44,970 nt of DNA from assembly GCA_900539915.1 (NCBI GenBank), contig UQDU01000017.1:1-44970 (forward strand), read 5' to 3'. The notes beneath the pieces were generated by a model, which saw only the letters and a program-made list of their open reading frames with translations, was not told where the DNA came from and ran no database searches. This document shows, piece after piece, positions 16,597 to 25,357 of this stretch. A program made the position numbers and the translations under genes. The number at the start of each line of letters is the position of its first letter. Positions within the stretch are counted from its first letter, which is position 1. The stretch comes from an uncultured Bacteroidales bacterium. GTDB taxonomy: Bacteria > Bacteroidota > Bacteroidia > Bacteroidales > Muribaculaceae.

Positions 16597-17607
16597 ATGA
16601 GACCTCGTGTGATTGTTGAAGACCGCATACCCTTTATAAAGGGGATGTTGGAGACTGTGGCAGATGTGGTATATCTTCCATCTGCGCAGATAGATGCGGC
16701 AGCGATGAAAGATGCCGATGCTCTGGTGACCCGTACACGCACACGATGCGATGCTTCCCTGCTTGATGGGTCGCGGTGCCGATTCATTGCCACGGCGACC
16801 ATCGGCACCGACCACATAGACCTTGAATACTGTCGCAACCACGGAGTCGGCGTAGCCAATGCTCCGGGGTGTAATGCTCCCGGGGTGGGGCAGTATGTGT
16901 GCCGTGCACTGCTGGAGATATACGGAAAGGAACGTCTGCAAGGGATGACTCTCGGAGTGATCGGTGTAGGTAATGTGGGCAAGATAGTGGAGCGATGGGC
17001 CCGCGGTCTGGGCATGCACACTCTGCTGTGTGACCCTCCCAGGGCCGAGAAAGAGGGCGGTGCAGGATTTGTGACCCTTGATGAGATATATGACCGTGCA
17101 GATGTCATCACATTCCATACCCCATTGACCCGGTCGGGCGAATATCCCACCTATCATCTGTTTGATGCAGGAGCGCCCTTGAAACTTGGCCGCAAGCCCT
17201 TGATTATAAATGCTGCGAGAGGTGCGGTGGTGGATAACCGCGCATTATTGGCGGCATTGGAGTCGGGTGCAGTCTCCGGGGCTGTAATCGACTGCTGGGA
17301 AGAGGAGCCGGACATAGACCGACGCTTGCTTGACCGCTGTGAGATAGCCACTCCGCATATAGCCGGATACTCCCGTGAGGGAAAAATCCGCGCCACTGTC
17401 ATGGCAGTCGAGGCTGTATGCGATCATTTCGGCTTTCCATATCCGCTCTGGGATGAGAAACCCGGGCCGGTGCCGGAAACGGTTACGGCGGAAGCTGTCA
17501 TGTCGTCATATGACATCATGGCCGACACTGCCGCGCTTAAATCCGCCCCGGAGAATTTTGAATCCCTGCGAAACAGCTACAATTTCCGCCCCGAGCCACG
17601 CAATTAG
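16597..17607 (+). CDS. pdxB: Erythronate-4-phosphate dehydrogenase
   Basis: Oxidises 4-phosphoerythronate in the DXP-dependent pathway to pyridoxal phosphate (vitamin B6). It has 336 residues, somewhat short. The D-2-hydroxyacid dehydrogenase fold is clear: the NAD-binding GVIGVGNVGK is at about 121-130. The catalytic triad residues are Arg208 (NAARGAVVD), Glu237 (DCWEEEPDID) and His254 (ATPHIAGYSREGK), at the same numbers I recall for E. coli PdxB. The SREGK after the His is characteristic of PdxB rather than other family members. The upstream in-frame start (16525) overlaps the membrane-protein gene, and the ATG at 16597 gives the normal N-terminus. No other B6 gene is adjacent. Confidence 0.92.
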   Translation: MRPRVIVEDRIPFIKGMLETVADVVYLPSAQIDAAAMKDADALVTRTRTRCDASLLDGSRCRFIATATIGTDHIDLEYCRNHGVGVANAPGCNAPGVGQYVCRALLEIYGKERLQGMTLGVIGVGNVGKIVERWARGLGMHTLLCDPPRAEKEGGAGFVTLDEIYDRADVITFHTPLTRSGEYPTYHLFDAGAPLKLGRKPLIINAARGAVVDNRALLAALESGAVSGAVIDCWEEEPDIDRRLLDRCEIATPHIAGYSREGKIRATVMAVEAVCDHFGFPYPLWDEKPGPVPETVTAEAVMSSYDIMADTAALKSAPENFESLRNSYNFRPEPRN

Positions 17608-17673
17608 CCCGCGTTATCCTTTTGTCCCCTCTTTTTACCCTCCTGTCGCTGTGATAAGCTGATGTGTAGAAGC

Positions 17674-17681
17674 TACTTTTG
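17674..17681 (+). promoter_or_regulatory. Putative promoter of the leucine-rich-repeat gene
   Basis: TACTTTTG fits TAnnTTTG and lies 55 nt before the ATG at 17737. No convincing TTG is seen 19-20 nt upstream. Confidence 0.45.
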
Positions 17682-17736
17682 CACACGATATGTCGCAAAA
17701 AGGCATTAAAGCGCATCATATTATCATAAAAAAGAC

Positions 17737-18446
17737 ATGGAGAAATTTTTTACAGCTATTGCTATGTCGGCTGTCATGGCGTTTATGCCGATGTCGGCTG
17801 CTGCTTTTACGATTGATGGTATCCTCTCATCTACGATTGATGGTATCCTCTCATCGAGTCAGTGTCATTGCCTGAAACAGTGACATCCATCGGGGGCGCA
17901 GCGTTTGCAGGTTGCAGCTCACTTACCGAACTTGATATTCCGGATCAGGTCACGACAATAGATGTCGAGGCATTTAAAGGCTGTGAGGGATTGCTGGAGG
18001 TGACACTCGGCAAAAACATAGAGACAATCGGAATCGGTGCTTTCAAGGGTTGCACCGCTCTGCAAGGTCTGACGAGCAATAACCCCGAGCCTCCTGTTGC
18101 TGCTAAGGAATGTTTTGACGGTATTGACAAGCAGACATGCGTGTTGTATGTACCTTCGGCAAGCATTGAAAAATATGCCGGGGCTGACGAATGGAGGCAG
18201 TTTGTCAACATCAACGGAGAGTCCTCGGCCACAAATGACGTGCGCGCTGAGAATCGGTCAATGGACATATGTATAGATGGTACATCGCTGCGCATAAGCG
18301 GTGCCGACGGACAACCGTTGGGAATCTATGGAGTTGACGGACGCTGTGAGTGGCAGACGACCCGATATGACGGCGAAGCCGTGGAGCTGCAGCCCGGCAT
18401 CCATGTGGTGCATGTAGGCACTGCCGCCCTCAAAGTGTCACTGTAA
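17737..18446 (+). pseudogene. Frameshifted BspA-like leucine-rich-repeat surface protein
   Basis: The first frame (ATG 17737) encodes a good signal peptide, MEKFFTAIAMSAVMAFMPMSAAAF, then TIDGILSS twice, and stops at 17881-17883. The repeat region is in another frame. From the codon after a TGA at 17838-17840 it reads LIESVSLPETVTSIGGAAF, then two more LRR_5 units (DIPDQVTTIDVEAFKGC, LGKNIETIGIGAFKGC), a connecting region (ASIEKYAGADEWRQFVNI, typical of these proteins) and a C-terminal tail ending AALKVSL at 18446. The shift must lie at about 17841-17855, beside a 24-nt tandem duplication. An intact relative would have an exported LRR domain, so this is probably a deletion remnant, unless the base count is a sequencing error. 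Confidence 0.75.
17809..17856 (+). repeat. 24-nt tandem duplication at the frameshift
   Basis: Two adjacent 24-nt copies (17809-17832 and 17833-17856) differ only in the last base. Each encodes TIDGILSS in the signal-peptide frame. The unit is a multiple of three, so copy-number change alone cannot restore the LRR frame. Confidence 0.9.
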
Positions 18447-18470
18447 GAAATAGATAATAGGTACCCGGAA

Positions 18471-18523
18471 ACCAATGGGCAGCGTCATGCTGAAAGCGTG
18501 TCGCAGCCCATTGGTCTTTTTTT
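18471..18523 (+). terminator. Rho-independent terminator after the LRR gene
   Basis: A 10-bp perfect stem, ACCAATGGGC (18471-18480) with GCCCATTGGT (18506-18515), closes a 25-nt loop and is followed by CTTTTTTT. It lies between the convergent LRR gene and uvrC. The U-run is only on the plus side. Confidence 0.85.
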
Positions 18524-18536
18524 ATGTTCTCCCCCG

Positions 18537-20354
18537 TTATGTATCGGAGGGATGGAGGGCGTTGTAGACGATGGAGGCTTTGGCTGGACCTATGGCTGAG
18601 GCGAGTTCGTCAAGGTCGGTTTCGGAGATGCGTTTGACGCTCTTGAAGCGGCGCAGCAGCTCGGTGCGTGTCTTTTCGCCGATGCCCTTGATGCCGTCAA
18701 GCTGACTGACAGTCTGCCCCTTGCTGCGGCGATTGCGGTGGTGGGTGATGCCGAAACGGTGTGCTTCGTCGCGCAGATGCTGTATTACCCGGAGCGATTC
18801 GCTGTTTTTGTCGATATACAGAGGTATGCTGTCGCCGGGGAAATAGATTTCCTCCAGACGCTTTGCTATGCCCACGATGGCTATCGTGCCACGCAGCCCC
18901 ATCTCATCAAGAGCTTCGACGGCACTGCTGAGCTGCCCTTTGCCGCCGTCGACGACTATCAGCTGCGGCAAGCCTTTTCCCTCGTAGACCAGCCGGGTAT
19001 AGCGTCGGGTCAGGACCTCCTTCATCGAAGCAAAATCATCGGGGCCTTCTACGGTCTTGATGTTGAAATGGCGGTAGTCGCTTTTGAACGGTTTGCCGTC
19101 GCGAAACACTACGCATGATGCCACCGGGTTTGTGCCCTGGATGTTGGAGTTGTCGAAGCACTCGATATGCCGCGGCAGTTCGGTCAGGCGGAAGTCGGCT
19201 TTCATGCGCTCAAGCAGCCTTTCGGTGCGTGCTTCGGGATTGGTATGCTCAAGGTTTTTGAGCATGTCGATGCGGTATTGACGTGCGTTTTTGACCGAAA
19301 CATCAAGCAGTTTGGCCCTGTCGCCACGCTGGGGTATGGTGATTCGTGCGCCCTCGGGTATGACATCCGGTGTCGTGGATGTGACGACCTCGCGGTAGGT
19401 CACCTCCAGCTCGGCGGCAATCTTGGCCATGGCCAGAGACAGCAGTTCTTCGGCAGTCTCCTCCAGACGGCGGTGCAGTTCCAGTGTGACTGAACGCACA
19501 ACCGCTCCGTGGCGCACGTGCATATAGTTGATGAAAACCTCTTTGCCGTCATCATCTATGCCGAATACGTCCACCTCGTCCATAGTCTGGCTGACGATGA
19601 CGCTCTTGGCGCGGTAACGGCTTATGGCATCATACTGCTCTTTGAGTTCCTGGGCTTCCTCAAATCTCCACTCTGCGCTCAGACGGTCCATCTCGTTTTT
19701 AAGGTGATCCATCAGCATGGCCGTGTCGCCGCGCAGTATCTGCCTGACCTGTTCTATCTGCTTGCCGTAGTCTTCGGGGCTTACGAGTGCCTTGCATGGG
19801 CCTCCGCAGCGGTGCAAGTGGTAGTCGAGGCAGAGCCTCCCTTTGCCTTTGTCGAGATACTCCTTGGTGATGGGATGGCGGCATGAGCGTAGCTTGAACA
19901 GCTCTCGGCACAGGTCAAGCACTGTACGGGCCGACTTGGTATCAGTGTACGGGCCGAAGTATTTGCCACCTTCCTTGACCTTGGTGCGTGTCATAAACAC
20001 ACGCGGATACAGCTCGTTGGTGACCACAATCCACGGATAGGACTTGTCATCCTTCAGGAGCACATTGTAACGCGGCTGGTACTCCTTGATCATTGAAGCC
20101 TCAAGGTTGAGGGCATCCTGCTCGGTGGGCACTACCACGTATTTCATGTCGCGTATGGCGCGTACAAGCAGGTTGGTGCGCATCACGTCATGTGTGCGGT
20201 TGAAATATGACGATACGCGCCGTTTGAGGTTCTTGGCTTTGCCTACATATATCACCGTTCCCTCGGCATCATAGTACAGGTACACGCCAGGGGTGTCAGG
20301 TAGGATGCGGATTTTTTGCTTGAGAGCCGGATTGCGGTCGAGAACTGAGGACAT
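18537..20354 (-). CDS. uvrC: Excinuclease ABC subunit C
   Basis: Makes the 3' and 5' incisions around DNA lesions in nucleotide excision repair, with UvrA and UvrB. It has 605 residues, the usual length. The GIY-YIG nuclease is at about 17-95 (DTPGVYLYYDAEGTVIYVGKAKNLKRRV). A UVR motif is near 200-235 (LKNEMDRLSAEWRFEEAQELKEQYD). The RNase H-like nuclease has IECFDNSNIQGTNPVAS and LIVVDGGKGQLSSA. C-terminal helix-hairpin-helix motifs are LDGIKGIGEKTRTELL and LASAIGPAKASIVYN. It starts 8 nt after the stop of the AddA-like gene, so the two DNA-repair genes form one transcription unit. Confidence 0.97.
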   Translation of the reverse strand: MSSVLDRNPALKQKIRILPDTPGVYLYYDAEGTVIYVGKAKNLKRRVSSYFNRTHDVMRTNLLVRAIRDMKYVVVPTEQDALNLEASMIKEYQPRYNVLLKDDKSYPWIVVTNELYPRVFMTRTKVKEGGKYFGPYTDTKSARTVLDLCRELFKLRSCRHPITKEYLDKGKGRLCLDYHLHRCGGPCKALVSPEDYGKQIEQVRQILRGDTAMLMDHLKNEMDRLSAEWRFEEAQELKEQYDAISRYRAKSVIVSQTMDEVDVFGIDDDGKEVFINYMHVRHGAVVRSVTLELHRRLEETAEELLSLAMAKIAAELEVTYREVVTSTTPDVIPEGARITIPQRGDRAKLLDVSVKNARQYRIDMLKNLEHTNPEARTERLLERMKADFRLTELPRHIECFDNSNIQGTNPVASCVVFRDGKPFKSDYRHFNIKTVEGPDDFASMKEVLTRRYTRLVYEGKGLPQLIVVDGGKGQLSSAVEALDEMGLRGTIAIVGIAKRLEEIYFPGDSIPLYIDKNSESLRVIQHLRDEAHRFGITHHRNRRSKGQTVSQLDGIKGIGEKTRTELLRRFKSVKRISETDLDELASAIGPAKASIVYNALHPSDT

Positions 20355-20362
20355 ATTGCTGC

Positions 20363-23300
20363 TTATACTTCCAATATCATTGATGAGTCAAGATGCCATA
20401 TATATCCCCGTACAGGCGCTCCATGGGCGCATGTATGGGAAATATGGTCCATATATCGGCGTATCTGCCGACGGTATTTGCCTATGAGGGCTTTGCGCTC
20501 GGTGTCGTCATCGGGCAGATGCCCTGTCTTATAATCTATGATGTCTACCGTCCCGTCAGCGGTCCACACCACGCGGTCGGGGCGGCGGGTCTCGTGGGTC
20601 GCGGTGCCGTCATGCGAATCGCCTACATATATGGGCTGCTCCACCATAAGGCGGTCGTAGCCGTCAAACCACCGCTTCACCTCCGGGCGGTCAAGTTCGC
20701 GATGGAGTATCTCCCGGATTTCGGGTGCGACATCTTCGGGTATGAATCCGCGGTGCTGCAGACGTAGCACCACCTTGTCAATATCGGCGGTATGTTTGCA
20801 GTAGGCCAGGCATGCGTGGAGCATATTGCCACGGCTGCGCGGGTCGGAGTAGTCAAAGTGTTCGGGGAAATCGAGCGAGGTGTCGGCCCACAGGTCGCTG
20901 CGGTCGAGTATATAATACTGTGTCATCGGGAGCGTCTGGGTCGGCTCGAGGGCTTTTGGCGGTTCCCCTTTTTCTGCTGTCCGGCGTGTGGTCGGAGAGC
21001 CTGTGACGTATGCTCCGAGGCGGTAGGGATTTTCGTCGGCAAAGTCGGGGTGCATCGCGGTGTATAGCGAGGGGTCGGCGGCGGCGCGTTCGTCCGACAT
21101 GGTTGTGACAGTTTCAAGCAGCAGCGAGCCCGTTGTGGTGCCTCTGTCGGCCTTGGAGGGGACGCTGATTATCATTTCATCCACGGCACGTGTCAGGGCC
21201 ACGTAGAGCACGTTAAGCTCGTCGAGTTCGGTTTCCTCCACTTTGGCTGCGTATTGGTCGGCATACGCGCTGCGTGTCATGTCGGCACACGGCTCGAGGG
21301 GGATGAATGGGGGTATGAGGTCAGACGGTATGCCGGGAATCTCCACGGGGGCATACCATGAGGGGCCTTTGAGATTATCGGTGCGCCAGTTGCAGAAGGG
21401 TATGTGTACGCAGGCAAATTCCAGTCCTTTGGCCTTGTGTATGGTCATCACGCGGATGGCATCGGAACTTTCGGGCGATGAGATTTTGTAAGAGTGGCCG
21501 GTGGAGTCCCACCATTTCAAGAACGCATGTATGTCATTGGGGTGGCTGTCCATGTAGTCATACACGGTGTCCATAAAGGCGGTGATGTACATGTTCTGTT
21601 CCTGCCTCATGTCGTGGGGCGAGAGGGCTATGATGCGTTCGATGATTACCGACAGGTCTGTCGACAGGATGGTTTCATGTGCCTGTGATGACATGGATGC
21701 CTCGGAGACGCATTCTTCGTCTGTTTCTTCGGCCATTTCGGCCACGATGCCACGGAGTATGTCGCCGGCTGCCGTCATCTGCTCCATGCCGGAGCTGTGT
21801 CCGCGGTTACGGAGCATGTCGGCGACACGCTGTTCATATTGGTTGAAGAGGCGCGTAAACATCTTGGGTGTGGCTCCCTTGCCGCAGCGTGGCGCATCCG
21901 CGGCATCCATGAAACGGAGCTGGGTGATTACGCTGCGCACCACCGGCGATGCCGACACCATCATGGAGTCGTCGGATATGATGCGGAATCGCTTGGCTTC
22001 AGGCAATGTGTCTGACAGCTTCATCAATGCCGCGATGGCGTCGGCGGCTTCCGATACACGCCGGCAGAGCACCGCTATGTCACACGGACGATACCCCGAG
22101 TCAAGCTGGCGCAGTATCTCGGACTTCATGCGCTCAGTGGCGGCATCACGGAAGTCGGCATCTTCGGGGGCGGGCCATACTGATATGTATCCTCTGTGGG
22201 AGCGGTGCTTGGGTGCGACCTGTTGGACGACGTTGGTGTATATGGCGCGGTTGTATTCGTTCATCGGCATCAGGGTGAACACCGTATTGTTGAATTTCAC
22301 CACATCAGCCGAGCTGCGCCAGTTGGTGTTCTGTTCCACCGTGTCACCTGACACCGCCACGCGGTCAAATTCCCGGCTGACGCGCTCCTTGAGCAGGGAA
22401 GGGTCGGAGTTGCGGAAACGGTATATACATTGCTTTTCATCGCCGATGATGAGGTTGTCATGGTCGTGGGAGTGGCTTTCGTTGACGAGAGGGGTGAGGT
22501 TGAGCCACTGCATCAGTGATGTATCCTGAAACTCGTCAATCAGGAAGTGGTTGAGCCACAAGCCCATGCGCTCGAACACAAACGGGGCGTCGCCATCGCC
22601 TATGATGCTGTGGAGGAGGGTTCCGGTGTCGCTCAGGCGTATGAAATTGCTGTCTTTCTGGAGCTGGTCGATACATGAATACACACGGTCCACAAGGCCG
22701 AGCATAAACAGATTCTCGTAGGTTACCTTCATGGTGGAAATCCGGCAACTGATACTGTCGATGCGGTTAGTGGCTTCATGTATGTCCGAGGCGGCCTCGG
22801 GGTCATATTTACCCTTGTTGAAGCAGCCTTCGTCCCCCTCCAGGCACTTTGTATAGGTCTTGCTCTTGAGGTCGGGGGTGCCTGACTGCGCCATTTTCTC
22901 GTATAGTGATATGACATAGCGGTTGACACCCGATGTGGCTGATATTTGCCGGAGCGTGTCGGATGCGATGGATTTAATCTCATCTGTGGCGGAGTCGATG
23001 CTTTGGCTCAGCATGCGGCTGAAGCGGTCAAGGGGGCGGTCATCCCGTCTGAGATACTCCATGATGGCATCATAGTTGATGCGGAAAGTCTCGTCGGAAA
23101 TATTGCGGACAAAGCTGTTGAGGGTGCTTCGCAGGCTTGATGCGCGGTTGAACAGATTGAAACCGTTGCCCTTGCGCAGATTGTGGCGCATCAGGGTGGT
23201 CAGCCACTCCTCCAGCGCACGGTAGGGGGGTGTGCCGCCGTCGGCAAATCCGTGGTTGAGCCTCAGTATCATTTCTCCGATGCCGGCGCGCAGCACCCCG

Positions 23301-23752
23301 TCATCGTCAAGGCTCACGTCATAGTCGCCCATGATCTGGGCTTCGCGGGCAAACGTGCGCAGGATTGTCTGGAAAAAGGAGTCGATGGTGGAGATGTTGA
23401 AAAAATTGTAGTCCATCACCAAAGCCATCAGTGCGTTGGCTGCTGAGAGCCGCAGCTCGTCAGCCGTGCAGTGCAGCTCCTCGATGAGAGCCGGGGCATA
23501 ATCGCTGTCCTTGGTCCATCCCGGTTCACATCCGCCGAGGCGTGCCAGCTCGTGGAGTATTCGCTGCTTCATCTCGTCGGTGGCCTTGTTGGTGAAGGTT
23601 ATGGCGAGGATATGGCGGTGTCCTCTCTGGTCGTCATGCCTGAGACGGTAGCTGCCGTCCTCGGTCTTTTCGCCAAGGAGCATCTTGATGTATTCGTAGG
23701 CAAGGCGGTAGGTCTTACCGCTTCCGGCACTGGCTTTGTAGATGTGGAGCAT
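20363..23752 (-). CDS. AddA/RecB-like UvrD-family helicase-nuclease
   Basis: Probably the helicase-nuclease subunit of a double-strand break processing enzyme. It has 1129 residues. Superfamily 1A helicase motifs in order are Walker A ASAGSGKTYR (Lys13), Ia AITFTNKATDEMK, II LIDEFQDTSLMQW, III NLIIGDEKQCIYRFR, IV NWRSSADVV, V VMTIHKAKGLEF and VI LYVALTRAVDEM. The C-terminus has a PD-(D/E)XK nuclease pattern with IIDYKTG. The start at 23752 (MLHIYKASAGSG) was chosen because the helicase fold begins there, so the 16-residue upstream extension looks non-coding. No AddB-type partner gene is adjacent. It lies between a SUI1 gene and uvrC. Confidence 0.88.
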   Translation of the reverse strand: MLHIYKASAGSGKTYRLAYEYIKMLLGEKTEDGSYRLRHDDQRGHRHILAITFTNKATDEMKQRILHELARLGGCEPGWTKDSDYAPALIEELHCTADELRLSAANALMALVMDYNFFNISTIDSFFQTILRTFAREAQIMGDYDVSLDDDGVLRAGIGEMILRLNHGFADGGTPPYRALEEWLTTLMRHNLRKGNGFNLFNRASSLRSTLNSFVRNISDETFRINYDAIMEYLRRDDRPLDRFSRMLSQSIDSATDEIKSIASDTLRQISATSGVNRYVISLYEKMAQSGTPDLKSKTYTKCLEGDEGCFNKGKYDPEAASDIHEATNRIDSISCRISTMKVTYENLFMLGLVDRVYSCIDQLQKDSNFIRLSDTGTLLHSIIGDGDAPFVFERMGLWLNHFLIDEFQDTSLMQWLNLTPLVNESHSHDHDNLIIGDEKQCIYRFRNSDPSLLKERVSREFDRVAVSGDTVEQNTNWRSSADVVKFNNTVFTLMPMNEYNRAIYTNVVQQVAPKHRSHRGYISVWPAPEDADFRDAATERMKSEILRQLDSGYRPCDIAVLCRRVSEAADAIAALMKLSDTLPEAKRFRIISDDSMMVSASPVVRSVITQLRFMDAADAPRCGKGATPKMFTRLFNQYEQRVADMLRNRGHSSGMEQMTAAGDILRGIVAEMAEETDEECVSEASMSSQAHETILSTDLSVIIERIIALSPHDMRQEQNMYITAFMDTVYDYMDSHPNDIHAFLKWWDSTGHSYKISSPESSDAIRVMTIHKAKGLEFACVHIPFCNWRTDNLKGPSWYAPVEIPGIPSDLIPPFIPLEPCADMTRSAYADQYAAKVEETELDELNVLYVALTRAVDEMIISVPSKADRGTTTGSLLLETVTTMSDERAAADPSLYTAMHPDFADENPYRLGAYVTGSPTTRRTAEKGEPPKALEPTQTLPMTQYYILDRSDLWADTSLDFPEHFDYSDPRSRGNMLHACLAYCKHTADIDKVVLRLQHRGFIPEDVAPEIREILHRELDRPEVKRWFDGYDRLMVEQPIYVGDSHDGTATHETRRPDRVVWTADGTVDIIDYKTGHLPDDDTERKALIGKYRRQIRRYMDHISHTCAHGAPVRGYIWHLDSSMILEV

Positions 23753-23796
23753 GGGGATGTGTATAATGGATTGGCTGGTGGATGATGGGGGAGGTG

Positions 23797-24150
23797 TCAA
23801 TTGGTTTTCAGGCCTAACTTGCGCAGGTTGTCACGCACGGCCTCGCGGCGGTCGCCCTGTATGAGTATCTCTCCGCCACGTGCGCTGCCGCCTGTGCCGA
23901 GTGATTTCTTGAGATGTGCCGCAATCAGGCCCACGCCCTCGTCATCTATCGAGAATCCGCTGATGATTGTGGCCGTCTTGCCTCCGCGCCCTTTGCGTTC
24001 CATTTCTATGACGAGGCGTCCGCGCTGGCTTTCCACGGCCATTGACAGAGGGTCGCCGGCAGGGGTCGGGGTGCTTGCTGTTTCCTCGTCGGATGTCTGT
24101 AGTTCGGGTGTGTCGGTCTGTAATTGTGATAAAGCGTCTTTCCAGTCCAT
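23797..24150 (-). CDS. SUI1/YciH-family translation factor homologue
   Basis: A bacterial homologue of eukaryotic initiation factor eIF1 (SUI1/YciH). The bacterial role is uncertain, with proposed effects on start-codon fidelity or stress translation. It has 117 residues. The N-terminal 50 are Thr/Glu/Pro-rich and poorly conserved. The C-terminal SUI1 domain includes RGGKTATIISGF, LIAAHLKKSLGTGGSARGGEILIQGD and the ending VRDNLRKLGLK. It is flanked 9 nt upstream by the lipoprotein gene and 44 nt downstream by the AddA-like gene, on the same strand. A link between a translation factor and recombination enzymes is more likely shared transcription than shared function. Confidence 0.9.
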   Translation of the reverse strand: MDWKDALSQLQTDTPELQTSDEETASTPTPAGDPLSMAVESQRGRLVIEMERKGRGGKTATIISGFSIDDEGVGLIAAHLKKSLGTGGSARGGEILIQGDRREAVRDNLRKLGLKTN

Positions 24151-24159
24151 GTGGTTGTG

Positions 24160-24606
24160 TCAGTCGGTTTGTGGTTCGTCGGTGAGGCATGAATCAGGAA
24201 GCTCAAGTCCACGGACTACCTGCATCAGCATCTTCACATGTCGTGTGTCGTCGTAGCCTACGGAAGAGTAATAGAGCAGGGCACTGTCGGGCGAGGCATC
24301 GATGGCGCGTTCGTAGGCATTGACTGCGAGGCCTACGGTTTCACCGTCGTCATGCTCGTCTTTGTCGGCGATTTTCATGTATATCAGGGAGAGCTGGGCC
24401 AGATGTGAGGCCGACAGGTTCCGGGTGTCTTCGGCTGTCATGGCTGCGTCGCATAATTCACGGGCCCTCTCGATGTCTCCGTCCTCAAATGCGTTCTGGG
24501 CTTCCTGGGCGAGTGTCGGTGCTGATGTGTCGGTGCATCCTGCAAGCATGCCGCATCCTAATATGCACATGCCGCATAGGAATCCGTGGAGGTGTTTCTG
24601 TCTCAT
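24160..24606 (-). CDS. Small lipoprotein with TPR-like helices
   Basis: A 148-residue protein with a type II signal peptide. The hydrophobic stretch LCGMCILGCGMLAGC ends in a lipobox (LAGC) near residue 24, so it should be lipidated and exported. The mature part looks like one or two tetratricopeptide-type helix pairs (AQNAFEDGDIERARELCDAAM, AVNAYERAIDASPDSALLYYSSVGY), suggesting a protein-interaction role. I do not recognise a specific family. It has a promoter-like box about 25 nt upstream and is the first gene of the four-gene unit ending in uvrC. Confidence 0.75.
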   Translation of the reverse strand: MRQKHLHGFLCGMCILGCGMLAGCTDTSAPTLAQEAQNAFEDGDIERARELCDAAMTAEDTRNLSASHLAQLSLIYMKIADKDEHDDGETVGLAVNAYERAIDASPDSALLYYSSVGYDDTRHVKMLMQVVRGLELPDSCLTDEPQTD

Positions 24607-24631
24607 GCTTTAATTCGGGGGTGTATAATAA

Positions 24632-24639
24632 CAAAGTTA
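24632..24639 (-). promoter_or_regulatory. Putative promoter of the lipoprotein-SUI1-addA-uvrC unit
   Basis: On the minus strand, TAACTTTG fits TAnnTTTG and lies about 25 nt before the ATG at 24606, in the 47-nt gap after the upstream gene. No clear TTG is found 19-20 nt further up. Confidence 0.55.
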
Positions 24640-24653
24640 CGAAAAAATCTTTA

Positions 24654-25118
24654 TTAATTGCCGCGTACCCTTTTGCGTTTCAGTGTTATGGGCAGTTTCT
24701 CCAGTTCCGACATCACTTTGGCGGCCTCTTGCTCCGCCGTGTCGGGGTTTATGCCGTTGGAGGCCATAGCCTCTCTGGCGGCTGCGGCATAGTCCCGTTT
24801 GTTGGCCTCGTTGAGGCGGTGCCAGTTGATGCCGCCCCATAGGTTTGACTCAGGGATGTCGAGGGTGAGCCGCCCTTGCAGCATCAGCACTGCAATGACC
24901 GGGTAGCCGGCGTAACGTTGCCAGTAAGTGGCGTTGTCGTCGGATGCGTATGTGTCGCCGTCCCAGCTTATGTGGTACAGTTTCGAGCCGTCGGACGATG
25001 TCGCCACGGCACTCCCCGCTGCCATGTCGCCGGATGTTGTCTCTGCCATGGCTATGCGCTGGTCGGCAATCGCGCTCCATGCCTCGTATATCTTTTCTAT
25101 AGGTGGTAGTTTCTCCAT
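24654..25118 (-). CDS. Conserved hypothetical protein
   Basis: A 154-residue soluble protein of unknown function. It starts MEKLPPIEKIYEAWSAIADQRI, continues with a strand-rich middle (SKLYHISWDGDTYASDDNATYWQRYAGYPVIAVLMLQG), and ends in a helical, Lys/Arg-rich C-terminus (ELEKLPITLKRKRVRGN). I recall similar Bacteroidales proteins but no functional name. The start at 25118 was preferred to an ATG 11 codons upstream because MEKLP begins a clear amphipathic helix and the upstream residues are low quality. There is no signal peptide or membrane segment. It lies upstream of the lipoprotein gene but is separated from it by a promoter-like box. Confidence 0.7.
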   Translation of the reverse strand: MEKLPPIEKIYEAWSAIADQRIAMAETTSGDMAAGSAVATSSDGSKLYHISWDGDTYASDDNATYWQRYAGYPVIAVLMLQGRLTLDIPESNLWGGINWHRLNEANKRDYAAAAREAMASNGINPDTAEQEAAKVMSELEKLPITLKRKRVRGN

Positions 25119-25320
25119 GTCGGTAGGGTGTGGGATGCAGGGTTTATACATTTATATATAACAAATGGTGGCTGCATATGGTTAAGGGTCGCAATGCCTG
25201 TTTTATGATGTTGTGTGTCCCTGCCAGAGCGGATGGGAGAGGGGAGAGGCTCCGGTTTTGAAGGGTAGGAAAACCGACGGGCCGGAGGCTGATAAAAAAG
25301 CGTCAAAAAAGTGCAAAGTG
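25119..25320. other. Divergent intergenic region with an imperfect inverted repeat
   Basis: About 200 nt between the minus-strand hypothetical gene and the ribosomal-operon promoter. It has AT-rich stretches (TTATATATAAC near 25149) and an inverted repeat at 25247-25290. AGGCTCCGG pairs with CCGGAGGCT apart from one mismatch, and inside it CGGTTTT (25253-25259) can pair with AAAACCG (25270-25276). No U-run follows on either side, so it is not a standard terminator. No ORF or tRNA is seen. Confidence 0.5.
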
Positions 25321-25352
25321 TTTGATTTTTAGAAAAATATGTTGTACCTTTG
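25321..25352 (+). promoter_or_regulatory. Main promoter of the str-S10-spc-alpha superoperon
   Basis: TTTG (25321-25324), 20 nt of AT-rich spacer, then TACCTTTG (25345-25352). It is the strongest Bacteroidota promoter match in the window and sits about 155 nt before rpsL. Confidence 0.85.
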
Positions 25353-25357
25353 CATCG

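Noticed and set aside
17862..18446. LRR gene as an intact protein from GTG 17862
   Set aside because: It would lack the signal peptide, which is present in another frame just upstream, and the first LRR unit begins before the GTG.
21567..22529. 320-residue plus-strand ORF opposite the AddA-like gene
   Set aside because: Ser/Met/Arg-rich antisense shadow. The opposite strand has all helicase motifs.
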